Shown: piece by piece, positions 11,695-22,609 of the stretch
Layout of the letters: each line of letters starts with the position of its first letter
Numbering within the stretch: the stretch's first letter is position 1
Assembly (NCBI GenBank): GCA_021292105.1
Contig: CM037861.1
Location: forward strand, 72,400,777-72,464,776
Source of the DNA: Anadara kagoshimensis
Lineage: Eukaryota > Mollusca > Bivalvia > Arcoida > Arcidae
Direction of reading: 5' to 3'
DNA: 64,000 nucleotides
Made by a program: the position numbers and the translations under genes
The notes under the pieces: model-generated
Databases searched by the model: none
What the model saw: only the letters and a program-made list of their open reading frames with translations
Told to the model about the DNA's origin: nothing

Positions 11695-13690
11695 TCATGA
11701 TAGGACATGCATACATTGACTGGGATACATATACAATGACAGGGATACACATACATTAAATGGGAATACATACAATGACAGGGAAATAAATTGAAAGTGA
11801 TAGATACACATACATGATGGTGATACACATACATTGACAATGATTCATGACAGTGGTACACATACATTGACAGGGATCAAATACATTGATGTGATACATA
11901 TACATGACAGGGAACACATACATTGACAGTGGTACATACATTGACAGGGATATGCATACATTGACAGGGATACACATACATTTAAGGTGATACACATACA
12001 TTGACTGGGATACACATACACATATATTGACTGGGATACACGTACATTGACTGGGATACACATGCATTTATGGTGATACATATACATTGACAATGATACA
12101 TTGACAGGGATACACATACATTCATGGTGATACACATACATTGACAATGATACATTGACTGGGATACACATACATTGACAGAGATAACCATACATTGACA
12201 GGGATATACATACATTGACAGGGATACACATACATTGACAAGGATACAAATACATTGACAGGGATACACATACATAGACAGGGATACACATACATTGTCA
12301 GTGATACACATACATTGACAGAGATACAAATACATTGACAGGGATACAAATACATTGACAGAGATACACATACATTGACAGAAATACACATACATTGACT
12401 GGGATACACATACATTGACAGGGATACACATACATTGACAGAGATACACCTACATTGACAGGGATACACATACATCGATGGTGATACACATACATTGTCA
12501 GGGATACACATACATTGACAGAGATACACATAGAATGACAGGGATACACATACATTGACAATGATACACATACATTGACATGGATAAACATACATTGACT
12601 GGGATACACATACATTGACAGGGATACACAAACATTGACTGGGATACACATAAATTGACTGAGATACTCATACATTGACAGGGATACACATACATTGACT
12701 GGGATACACACATATTAACAATGATACACATGCATTGACTGGGATATACATACATTGACAGGGATATACATACATTGTCTTGGATACATAAGTTGACAGG
12801 GATACATATACATTGACAATGATACACATACACTGACAGGGATACACATACATTGACAGTGATACAAATACATTGACAGGGATACAAATACATTGACAGA
12901 GATACACATACATTGACAGAAATACACATACATTGACTGGGATACACATACATTGACAGGGATACACATACATTGACAGAGATACACCTACATTGACAGG
13001 GATACACATACATTGATGGTGATACACATACATTGTCAGGGATACAAATACATTGACAGAGATACACATACAATGACAGGGATACACATACATTGACAGA
13101 GATACACATACATTGACAGGGATACACATGCATTGACATGGATACACATACATTGTCAGGGATACACATACATTGTCAGGGATACACATACATTTGACAG
13201 AGTACACATACATTGACAGGGGTAAACATACATTGACTGGGATACACATACATTGACAGGGATACACATACATTGACATGGATACACATACATTGACATG
13301 GATACACATACATTGTCAGGGATACACATACATTGTCAGGGATACACATACATTTGACAGAGATACACATAGATTGACAGGGGTAAACATACATTGACTG
13401 GGATACACATACATTGACAGGGATACACATACATTGACTGGGATACACATAAATTGACTGAGATACTCATACATTGACAGGGATACACATACATTGACTG
13501 GGATACACACATATTAACAATGATACACATGCATTGACTGGGATATACATACATTGACAGGGATATACATACATTGACTTGGATACATAAGTTGACAGGG
13601 ATACATATACATTGACAATGATACACATACACTGACAGGGATACACATACATTGACAGAGATACATACATTGATGGAATAGATATACATG
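11695..13690. repeat. Minisatellite, 20 bp unit, about 97 copies, with higher-order repeats
   Basis: The unit is gggatacacatacattgaca with variants (gagatac, gactggg, gatggtg, tgtcagg). Blocks recur: 'cacacatattaacaatg' occurs at about 12709 and 13508 (about 800 bp apart), and the 'gagatacacctac' block occurs at about 12441 and 12979. Because 20 is coprime to 3 and the unit has no stop on the minus strand, overlapping minus frames of up to 223 codons appear (CIPVNVCVSLSMYVYP repeats). They are artefacts. Confidence 0.97.
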
Positions 13691-14040
13691 TATCCCTGTA
13701 TACATGTAGAATCATGAAAAATATTAAGATTGCTAATAAATACATATTATATACACAGTATTTCTGTACAACCGTCTGTATCAGGTCAAGTTCTTTTTTT
13801 GTCTAACATTTCCTACTTGATTATTTAAACTAATAAAAAACAACACTTTATGTTAAAAAATTATATTTATCACTGAAAAACACTGAACTATGTTTTGACA
13901 TATGTTCTGTAGTAATTACGTCATTATTTACATTTGACAAATCTGAGATTCCCCAATGATATCACAATGAGAAATCCGGCTCAAAAGTGCATGTGTACTT
14001 CATTGTCAATGTTGTATCATCACAGTGTTGTATCACACAG
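13691..14040. other. AT-rich spacer
   Basis: Nothing recognised. Confidence 0.4.
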
Positions 14041-14077
14041 CCCTAGGGCTGATACCGCTGATACCAGAAGATATCAC

Positions 14078-14099
14078 GCCCCGGTCACGTGACCGGGGC
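14078..14099. repeat. Perfect 22-bp GC-rich palindrome centred on CACGTG
   Basis: The half-site gccccggtcac is followed directly by its exact reverse complement, centred between 14088 and 14089. It stands out in base composition from the surrounding AT-rich DNA and is flanked by several 'gctgata' words. Confidence 0.85.
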
Positions 14100-14166
14100 T
14101 GATATGAAAAAATCTGAATTCAATTCCTTTATCGTTACCGGTTTGACAATTAGCGACGACAGTCAT

Positions 14167-14288
14167 GTCATAAACCATTTTTTGAATTTAATCATAAAAT
14201 ACATTCAAAAAATGGTATATGACAATATATTGTCATATACCATTTTTTGAATGTATTTTATGATTAAATTAAAAAAATGGTATATGAC
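14167..14288. mobile_element. Head-to-head pair of a 58-bp hairpin mini-element forming a 122-bp near-perfect palindrome
   Basis: The two 61-bp arms mirror each other about 14227/14228 with two mismatches and no spacer. Each arm is itself a hairpin: it starts gtcatataccatttttt, has a loop containing 'gaatgtattttatgattaaa', and ends aaaaaatggtatatgac. A third, single copy lies at 44964-45021. Tiny terminal inverted repeats and repeated occurrence suggest a very short MITE-like element. Confidence 0.8.
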
Positions 14289-14514
14289 GGTCGTCTAATG
14301 TCGGAACAAGGAGAACATGTGTTGGGCAGTCTTTCCAACAGAATGTTAGAGTTAGATGCTTTAATTTAATAGACAATCGATTTGGTGAAGAAACTGACAC
14401 AGAAAATTATGTACACGCAATGAAAAATACAAATACTTTAAGAAAAACAGTTAGCGACTTAATTTCACAAGTTTGTTTAGTTCTTTGAATGAATCATATG
14501 ATAAAAAGTTTATA

Positions 14515-14627
14515 ATATGACCATTTTGATATCACACCCCTAATTAATCAGCCCTTGGACCTTCTGCCCTCTGGCTGATATCAGGACTCTCTGGCTGATA
14601 AGGCATGTGATATCAAAATGGTCATAT
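14515..14627. mobile_element. MITE-like element with 21-bp perfect terminal inverted repeats
   Basis: The left arm at 14515-14535 (atatgaccattttgatatcac) is the exact reverse complement of 14607-14627. The 71-bp interior contains repeated 'ctggctgata'. No coding capacity. Target-site duplication could not be fixed. Confidence 0.65.
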
Positions 14628-14639
14628 AATAATCTCTAA

Positions 14640-15850
14640 TACTTCGTCAAATCAGGAAGAAAATCCAGTCTAATGTTAGATAATATCTGGTAACAGGTTG
14701 TCATTTCAATAAATTTTACAGTGAAATAAGAGTTTTTTTTAAAAGTTAATACTTTTTATAATTTTCACATTGTATGGAGGACTTAGGGGATTTCGATCAC
14801 TTAGTGGATTTTGGAATAATTTTTTAGCTTTCTAAATGATACTGAATCAAATGTACATAAGCGTAGTTAATACTAATTAATATGGATGCTTTTATACTGA
14901 CAAAAGCTCAATCAAAGCATTACACAGCATGTTTTATCTAAATCCCTACCGGTCCCCATTTCTATGTAAACAAAATGACGGAAAGGTGAATCCGATCACG
15001 TGATGTAGTGACGTATTACACAAAAAGTAAAAGTGTTTGAGGCTCAAAGGGGACCAGTTTGAAACATGAACATTATATCTTACTTCATGTAAATCCTAAG
15101 TTAAGTAATATTCAAGCAACCATTCACCCATTTGTGTGTCATCCATCGATTTCATAACAATTAGAAACCTTATATTGACATATGTCTATATATATTATAA
15201 AAATATATATACTGATGCAACATCAATAGTTTTAACTGTAAAAATCTGTTGAGAATATGTTGTGAAGCATGGAGCAGGTAGCGGTTATCACTTTATGGTG
15301 TTGAATTGCATTTATAGAACCAAGTGTTGTATAATCTTGCTCCCAATATATAACAATTATGCTATAACACGTGGTGCCACTTTACAGCCTTGGTTTTCTT
15401 GAAACAGACTATAACTGGTGACGTCACATGAACTGATATTTGTCAAAACGCTCAGAGAATAAACAGACGACACCGGATTGCATGAAAATGATTAGATCAA
15501 AAGAAATTAGATATATGATGGTAACTGAAAAACGGGAATAACAAAAATGGCGGTTTTTTAACGCGAACAGAATGTGAGTTATCCTACCTTCATAGAAAGC
15601 ATTTTTGACTATTTGTTTACACTGGTAGAAAAAACGTGCTTCCGTCGTTATAAATAGATCGTATGGCCTAAAAAATTCGACCGCGCATGCTTGCCATTCG
15701 ATATTTACATAAGTGATCAGAAATACCTGGTTATCGAAAACGCCTTACGAGTCCATACTAAATATTGTTTAGACAATGTGTAAGAACCCTGGTTAGATGT
15801 TTGGTTCCTTTCCTGCCCTATTTTGGAGCTTATCTGAAGTGGTCAATCAA
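14640..15850. other. Non-coding stretch
   Basis: No exon or RNA recognised. It includes TA-rich runs near 15186-15213. CpG-containing words are somewhat more frequent near 15470-15700, but no open frame with coding character was seen. Confidence 0.4.
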
Positions 15851-15854
15851 GCAA

Positions 15855-15962
15855 CTGACGAACCTGCTTGTCAAATGTTGTCTGACGAACCAGCTTGTCA
15901 GATGTTGTCTGATTAACCAGCTTGTCAAATGTTGTCTGACGAACCAGCTTGTCAGATGTTGC
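15855..15962. repeat. Tandem repeat, 27 bp x 4
   Basis: Four copies of ctgacgaaccagcttgtcag + atgttgt, with alternating caaatg/cagatg variants. The unit length is a multiple of three, which keeps a small + frame open. Confidence 0.9.
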
Positions 15963-16960
15963 AGTACTGAGTAGATCTGAATTTGGACACTGACTGATTT
16001 TTTTCAATTTCCTGTTGCAAGTATAAACTAACACCCATGACTGGAGGCATGGAGCTTTGCAGTCTGTTTAACTTTAATTAAGTTTTAGTTTAGCTATTTA
16101 ATTTTACTATGTAGAGTGTCAGTTCCTAAGTCTTAATTCAATAATACTAAATCACCCTAATGTAGATAAGTGTGTGTGTGGCCCCTACACGTCCAAATCC
16201 AATTTCCCTATTCATCAATGGGCGTTCTCCAATTTTAAATCATTTCGTTAAACGATCCGAGTGAAAATATCACTATTTTAAATGGTCGTTTAAACAACAT
16301 ATTATTACCCTCAGATTGTATACATGTTGCCAGGCTAAATAATGGCGTGTTCGGTCAGTAATCCCTAACACGACCACCCCTCCAATACTGACAGATATTT
16401 TGTCTATCGATATTATATTGTGTAATATTTACCTTGATTCAGCAGAGACTGTAATTTACATCCTCCCTGTAATACAGACGACATCCATACTTAGTCTGTC
16501 ATCAATCGTTCACGGTTCCGTGACTGTTGACTTAAATTCAACTTTATAAAGGGAGACAATCAATAAATGAAGCCGCAAAAATACTGTCTGGGTTACCTCC
16601 CTTACACTAAACAGGTGCTTGAAAACAGGTCGTACACCTAGATTGTTTATTTTGTAATTTTTTTTAAAATATGGATTTTACTAACTGTCTCATCATATTT
16701 AGTATATAAATAGGGGTTACAATTACGTTTGTGGTCACAGTTTTGCTGTTAAAATTGAACAAAAAATAGAGTTAACGAATTAATAGTCAAAAGATTAGTG
16801 ACCGTTGTGAGGGGCTTTAGCTGTTTAGCAGCGTTTAGTATGATATTTTATGATAATTTGACAATTCACTAGATCATCTATGATGATTGAGTTCTTCTTT
16901 GATTTATTTGCCTTCTAAAATCCGTTACCCTGGCGTGATACTTCATATCACCGTCCTGCA
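15963..16960. other. Non-coding stretch, mixed composition
   Basis: No gene recognised. It contains a short gtgtgtgtg run at 16171-16178. Around 16190-16640 the GC content rises slightly and the phrase 'ttataaagggagacaa' appears, but no reading frame or splice pair is supportable. Confidence 0.4.
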
Positions 16961-16968
16961 TATATTGA

Positions 16969-17530
16969 CCAATTAAAAACACTAGAGAAAGGTCTGCTCT
17001 TGCTAAGCTTAGGCTAAGTGCTCATAAACTCTCAATAGAAACAGCCAGAAACACAAATATTAAAATTGCTGACAGAATTTGTCCTTGTTGTTATTTAGAC
17101 TCAATTGATGATGAACTCCACTTCCTTGTCACCTGTAAAAAATAATGATGACCCACAAAGACAAAACTTACTCTCAAAGATGAAAGAGAAATATTTATAC
17201 TTTGACAAATGCTCAGATTTCACTAAATCAAAACTTGTTCTTAATAATAATAATTTTGATTTGCTTCACAATATTGTGTAATATATTAGTACCTGTTATG
17301 ATATAAGAAATCCTCTTTTAAATAACACGATTGCTTTGTAAATATATAAGTAATTGAACAGTTGAACCCAGGGATGTTGCTTAAAAACTCACAATTTCAA
17401 GTATATGAAATTTATTACATTTCTTTTTATGCATCTGTATTTGTATGTATGTTACTGTTGTATGTCTATTTGTTATTTGCCATAACATGTACTGTGTTTG
17501 AGCAATAAAGTTATTATTATTATTATTATC
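16969..17530 (+). mobile_element. 3' end of a non-LTR retrotransposon (LINE), broken
   Basis: A frame at 16969-17145 encodes RSALAKLRLSAHKLSIETAR and then a CPCC...DDELHFLVTC motif. This is the cysteine/histidine module often found at the end of LINE reverse-transcriptase proteins. A frameshift and stop at 17143-17145 break it; the protein resumes in another frame (QRQNLLSKMKEKYLYFDKC) and ends near 17282. About 220 bases of 3' UTR follow, then AATAAA and a (TTA)n tail at about 17510-17529. The 5' part with the polymerase domain is absent, as in the usual 5'-truncated insertion. Confidence 0.75.
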
Positions 17531-17634
17531 CCACTTGGCTACCAATGAGTAAGTATAGATTAGAAATGCTCAGTATCTAATGATTTTTTTTACTTTTTCA
17601 GTTGAAAAATCGAGACAGATATATAGGAGTTGGG

Positions 17635-17875
17635 TCGAGTTGAGTTATAGTATTTAACGTCCCAGTCAAGAATATTTCACTTATATCGAGACGTCGCCAG
17701 CTGTAGTCGAGGGTACAAAAAATTTCTGCGCGTTGTGCTGATGGCATTACACAGCCGGGTTCTCATCGTTCCACGACTACAGTGGCATTTTAAGAACCGT
17801 GACTTTCATTTCGTAATGCCGAGTGTTTGACGAAAGAACAGTCACTGACCACTATCAAGTTTTGGGTCTACCTAC
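17635..17875 (-). mobile_element. SINE body and tail, tRNA head missing
   Basis: On the minus strand the order is 'cagtcactg' ... 'gaaatgaaagtcacgg' ... 'cagcacaacgcgcagaaa' ... 'gacgtctcgatataagtgaa' ... 'gacgttaaatac'. These are the same landmarks as the copy at 49.5 kb. The head beyond 17875 is not recognisable. Confidence 0.7.
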
Positions 17876-18021
17876 CGAAGATACAGATATTATAAATAAT
17901 ACTATATACACGTTAACATTATGTTGTATAATGTATAGAACAATTGGACATTTATTTTCTGCCTCGGTGTATTTGATCGTATTATTATATTTTTTACAGA
18001 TACACGAAGAAAATGGAAAAG

Positions 18022-18056
18022 AGCAGCTAAGGGGTGACTATCACCCCTTAGCTGCT
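18022..18056. repeat. Perfect 16-bp inverted repeat with 3-nt loop
   Basis: agcagctaaggggtga at 18022-18037 is mirrored exactly at 18041-18056 around the loop cta. It lies just upstream of the first copy of the 1.4-kb dispersed repeat. Confidence 0.85.
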
Positions 18057-18085
18057 GAAAAGGATAATAAAAAAAATGATAGGGA

Positions 18086-21000
18086 TATGGAATGCCTCAA
18101 CCACATTAAATACATAATTCGCATTATGTATACATAATGCAATTTATGGGATTAAATATGGTTGAGGCGCACATTATCGCAACTAAATTATGTATATTTT
18201 TAATTATCAATCGATAATTTTATTATGTTTTCATAATGTGAATTATGTACTCATAATGTAAATTATGTATTAAATGTGGTTGAAGCGTGCCGTTATGGCA
18301 AGCTTTCATCACTTTTATTCTCATAAATGCATTATGTACATAATTTATGTATTATGTACATAATGCATAAATTTGTCGGTTAATGAGATACCGTTTAGCC
18401 AATCAGAAGCCTTGTAACAAAGGGGTCAATACTTAACCGGCGATAGTTAATGATGTAAATACTAGTCGGTATTTACGTACTTTATATATTTATAACACAG
18501 TTAACTTAAAGTATGCATGCCATATTACTTTAATTCAACCCATAAAAGTACGTTTTTATCGTTGTTTTTATACGAGATATATTCTACGCCAAAATTGACC
18601 TACCGTAACCTACCAGGGCAGGGACACGGGTACTTGTGGACAGGTTCTTGCATTATTTATTGTTAATGATGTTATTTTAACGATTTTTCCATTATTTCAC
18701 AATGCTATCATCGAAATATTCCCAGAAATTACTGAAAATCCCACAATACCCCTCGATACCCGGGGACACCTTGAATCTGATAATGACAGTAAACGTCAAT
18801 GTCTGTGAATTAAAATCGATTTAGTTTGCAAAATTGTGCATATATTACTGGATTAAAATAGCGGTATTAGAATTTATTACTTTTGGTAAGTCAATGTCCG
18901 ATATCCATGGGCCTGCGACAGCGGTCAGAGTACTTAACGCCCAGAGTAGATTTAAAGCCCAGCAAAATTTTTTCACGTGACCTCTAGACATCAAAGTTCA
19001 AATCCAACTCACTACAGGTTCTAGTGTGAGAAAGTTTGTCAGCTTACCAATGTTCTGTAATTTTCTCTGGGTACTGGTTTCTTCTACCATCCCTTAACTG
19101 ACTTCACAGTGTCAGTAAATTTGAATCCTACTAGGGCAGATGTTAATGCAAGTTTGCTTGTCGAAGGAAGGTTGGTGGTTTTCTTTGGACACTGGTTTCT
19201 TCCACTATCCCACAACTGACGGCCTTGATATAAGTGAAAGAATTTTAATCGACTGCAGGTTTTCTCTTGGCACTCTGGTTTCCTTTACCATCCTTTAGCT
19301 GACTTCACTGTTCATCGTCACCTAGGTTTAAAACCACTCGGACAGACCAGAATGTGAGAAACCCTGTCAGTTCTCTTGCAGAAGGCCAATGGTATCCTCT
19401 TATCACTACGTTTTCCTTCATTTTCCAGAACTGACCACCTCATTAAAAGTGAAAGAATCCTGAATGCTGATTTTCTGTTCTCTCTCTGGTTTCCTCTACC
19501 ATCCCATAACTGACCACAGTATCTCTCATCGTCTAGCCAAGTTCCAATTTCACTTGGGAATCTTGTCGGTTTACTTGCTGAAAGCCAGTGGTTTCCTCTG
19601 GGCACTTCTGTTTTCTCCACCATTCCAGAACTGACCACATGAATTTTGAAATTCAGAAAATTTGACAGTGTGACAGGCATGGGGTAATGCTAATTTGTAA
19701 TTGTAATGCCCTGTAATGCATTACATTTCTCAAAGTAATGCATGTAATGTGTAATGCCTTAATTTTTGCATTACATGTAATTGTAATGTAATGCATTACA
19801 TAGACAAAAATGCATGTAATTTAAGCATTACATGGCATTACATAGCATTACTTCTCTGTATTAAATGTTAGATATCATTACCATTACAATTCAGGGCTAG
19901 TAAGTACCTACAGGCTACTTTTTTTCCCTAATATAAAATATGAAAATCGATGTCTAGAAAAATTGTAAATTTGAACTGTTAATTTGTCAAACTAATGATT
20001 TATTTCATTCAACCTTAATACTAAAACTATATAAAATGCTAAAAAGTTAGTATACTTCAGATCATTTTGAATTTCCAACAAATGTAAAGGATAAAAATAC
20101 ATTTTAAAGCAAAATGCAAATGCTGTTTTAGTACTATCGAGAAGTCTAAAGATCACATCAAAATTTGCAACATATCTAAATATAAGTTTCAGTAACTACA
20201 ATAATTTGTAATTTTGCTTTAACTGATAACCTGTGATGAAAACAATTTTATTTTTACCAGAGATTGTTTTTTTAATCCTTTTTATATGCTATTAAGGTAA
20301 CCTATCTTTAATGATTAAAGAAGTTATTTGTTAAGTATTGTTTATAATTTACACCTGACAATACCACTAATTAGTTTGTATACCTATCAACTCCTTTTAC
20401 TGTTTTGATTTAATGGTAATTAAGAAACATTCAGTGAATGAAATAAATAAAAAATAAAAACATATAATATGAAAAAATTCCTTACAACATGTCTGTTTTT
20501 TCTTCTTCTTAATTTTTAGAGTAAAACAGAAATGTATATTTAGATAATAAAAAGCCTGACATAGATGAACAATCAACTTTGACAAATTTTGTAAAACCTA
20601 CTGGTAAACAGCAGAAATATCAGTTGAATGACCCAAAGCAAAAAGAATCTATACATACACTTATTGACTATATATACTCCTGTTTTCAACAATTGAAAAT
20701 AAAAACATAAGAACCTTATAGAAAAAGAACCCAAAATTTCAATTTCAAATTCTGAATCCGAAACATATCGTATTTATATGTTTGGATTCTTTATGAAATG
20801 TAATGTGTAATATAATGCATTACTTTGGTAAAGTAATTGTAATGTAATGCATTACTTTCCAAAATACATGTAATTGTAATTGTAATATAATGCTACTTTT
20901 GTCAAAGTAATTGTAATGTAATGCATTACATTGCAATGTAATTCGCCCCATGCCTGCAGTGTGAGCATAAAAAATTACTCCACTCCGTAATAGCCTGCCT

Positions 21001-21690
21001 CAATTGAAATAAAAAATTCTTGACTGAAGTGTAAACTTGTGTCAAAATAAAGCTCTGGCTGTTATAGACAGGTAAGTGACAACTTTTGGACTAAAATTAG
21101 ACAGGTGACAACTATAGAGAGGTGAAATATTCAGCAAAAATGTGATAAACCCTGTCAGTTCACTTTCTGAAGGTCAGTGGTTTCTTCCGAGCACTACGTT
21201 TTCCTCTAAATCCTAGAACTGACCACCTCGTTAAAAGTGAAAGAATCCTGAATGCAGATTTTCTGTTCTCTCTCTGGTTTCCTCTACCATCCCATAACTG
21301 ACCACAGTATCTCTCGCCGTCTAGCTAGGTTCCAATTTTACTTGGGAATCTTGACGGTTTACTTGCTGAAAGCCAGTGGTTCCCTCTGGGCACTTCAGTT
21401 TTCTCCACCGTCCCACAACTGACCACCTGAATCTTGAAATTCAGAAAATTTGACAGTATAGGCATAAAAAACAATTCCACTCAGTAATGGACTGCCTCAA
21501 TTGAAATAAAAATAATCCTGACTGAAGTGAAAACTTCTGTCAAAATAAAACACTGGCTGATATAGACAGGGAAGTGATGACTTTTGGACTAAAATTAGAC
21601 AGGTGACAACTATAGAGAGGTGAAATATTCAGCAAAAGGGGTCTGGACTTGAAAAAACTGACCACTATAGACAGTGTTGTTATTGCCAGG
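18086..21690 (+). repeat. Dispersed repeat family R, copy 1, longest, interrupted by a hAT insertion
   Basis: Starts at 'tatggaatgcctcaaccac', a boundary shared by all three copies. The first about 80 bp form a foldback: gcctcaaccacattaa against ttaaatatggttgaggc, with an inner cattatgtatacataatg palindrome. An AT-rich zone with stacked cattatgtacataatg palindromes follows. From about 19000 there are degenerate internal repeats of about 100 bp ('ggtttcctctaccatccc', 'aactgaccacct', 'aagtgaaagaat'). A block of about 500 bp is duplicated (about 19360-19665 plus 20965-21140 versus 21120-21640). It has no coding capacity. The class is not determined. Confidence 0.8.
19674..20956. mobile_element. 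Non-autonomous hAT-type DNA transposon, 1283 bp
   Basis: Ends are CAGGCATGGGG (19674-19684) and its reverse complement CCCCATGCCTG (20946-20956). The flanks are an 8-bp direct duplication, cagtgtga, at 19666-19673 and 20957-20964. An 8-bp duplication and CAG-starting ends fit the hAT superfamily. The subterminal zones are full of 'gtaatgcattac' words in both orientations, which could be transposase-binding repeats. The interior is AT-rich with no transposase frame. It is inserted within family R copy 1. Confidence 0.88.
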
Positions 21691-22600
21691 TTGGACTGTA
21701 TATATTAACAAAATCTTATAAATAGACAAATGCATATACAAGTGCACCCCCACACTATGATTGTTCGATTCATTTTTAATCTTATAAGGCAGTTTAGTTT
21801 TTAAGGTGCTAGCCCAAATAAAGAGGCTTGCTTAAGGATGAAGGTTATAGAATTAATAGTGATGGTAGTACAAACAATATTCCAAACCATCATCCTTTGT
21901 TCTAGAGTTCAATTTATTGAGTTACATGTTTTCATCTACCAGTAATTTCACGTTTGGTGAAATGGAGGACTTAATACAGAGTATAATCTTAGTTTGTGTT
22001 GCTAGTGCATGTCATGACTGAAACTGTCTGTGTTGAGATGTACTACCAATCATTCCCACATTTTAGTACCAGGCTCCAGTTTCACAAATATTCCTTGACT
22101 AAAAGTTTCCTTAATTTAAATCTGGTAAAAATAAAATAATAATTTTGTTACATTTCAGAAAATTTAGATGTCAGCTTGAAGATCACTTGCAGCTTATAAC
22201 ATGTACTCAAGTTTTGTCCAATATTAGAACTGGTATTTTGAGTTCCATAAAAGACTGTCAAAATTTGCTAAATTTAAGTTGAGGAAAACCTTAGTTAAGG
22301 AATGATTGTGAAAGTGGACCAGTCAAGTCACACTAAACTTAAATGTCCTACAATTTCAGTGTCATGTTATCAAAATTTTTAAAATTACATTCTGTTGTCA
22401 TCCATACAATCCAAGTTACTCAATTTTTCTTACTTAAACAAACAACAAGAGTTCACACTGCTTTATGACTCCAAAAGAGTTATATCTGTCAAATACATAC
22501 AGAAACTGTCTAGGTTTCCAAAGATTTAAAATTACTAGTAGTCAAATTTAAAAGCTTATTGATATTATAGTCCTTTTTAAGCATTTTTTCATAGATCTAC
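21691..22600. other. Non-coding stretch
   Basis: No gene, RNA or element boundary recognised. Composition is AT-rich and non-repetitive until the tandem array begins. Confidence 0.4.
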
Positions 22601-22609
22601 AAGTAGTTT

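Noticed and set aside
11613..13745. Many overlapping minus-strand frames up to 223 codons (CIPVNVCVSLSMYVYP repeats)
   Set aside because: Products of the 20-bp array, open in every minus frame; not a cysteine-rich secreted protein.
17823..18137. 104-codon + frame
   Set aside because: Spans a SINE fragment, a hairpin and the start of family R; a chimeric chance frame.
19318..19680. 120-codon minus frame
   Set aside because: Lies in the degenerate internal repeats of dispersed family R and ends at the hAT insertion; not conserved as a frame in copy 3.
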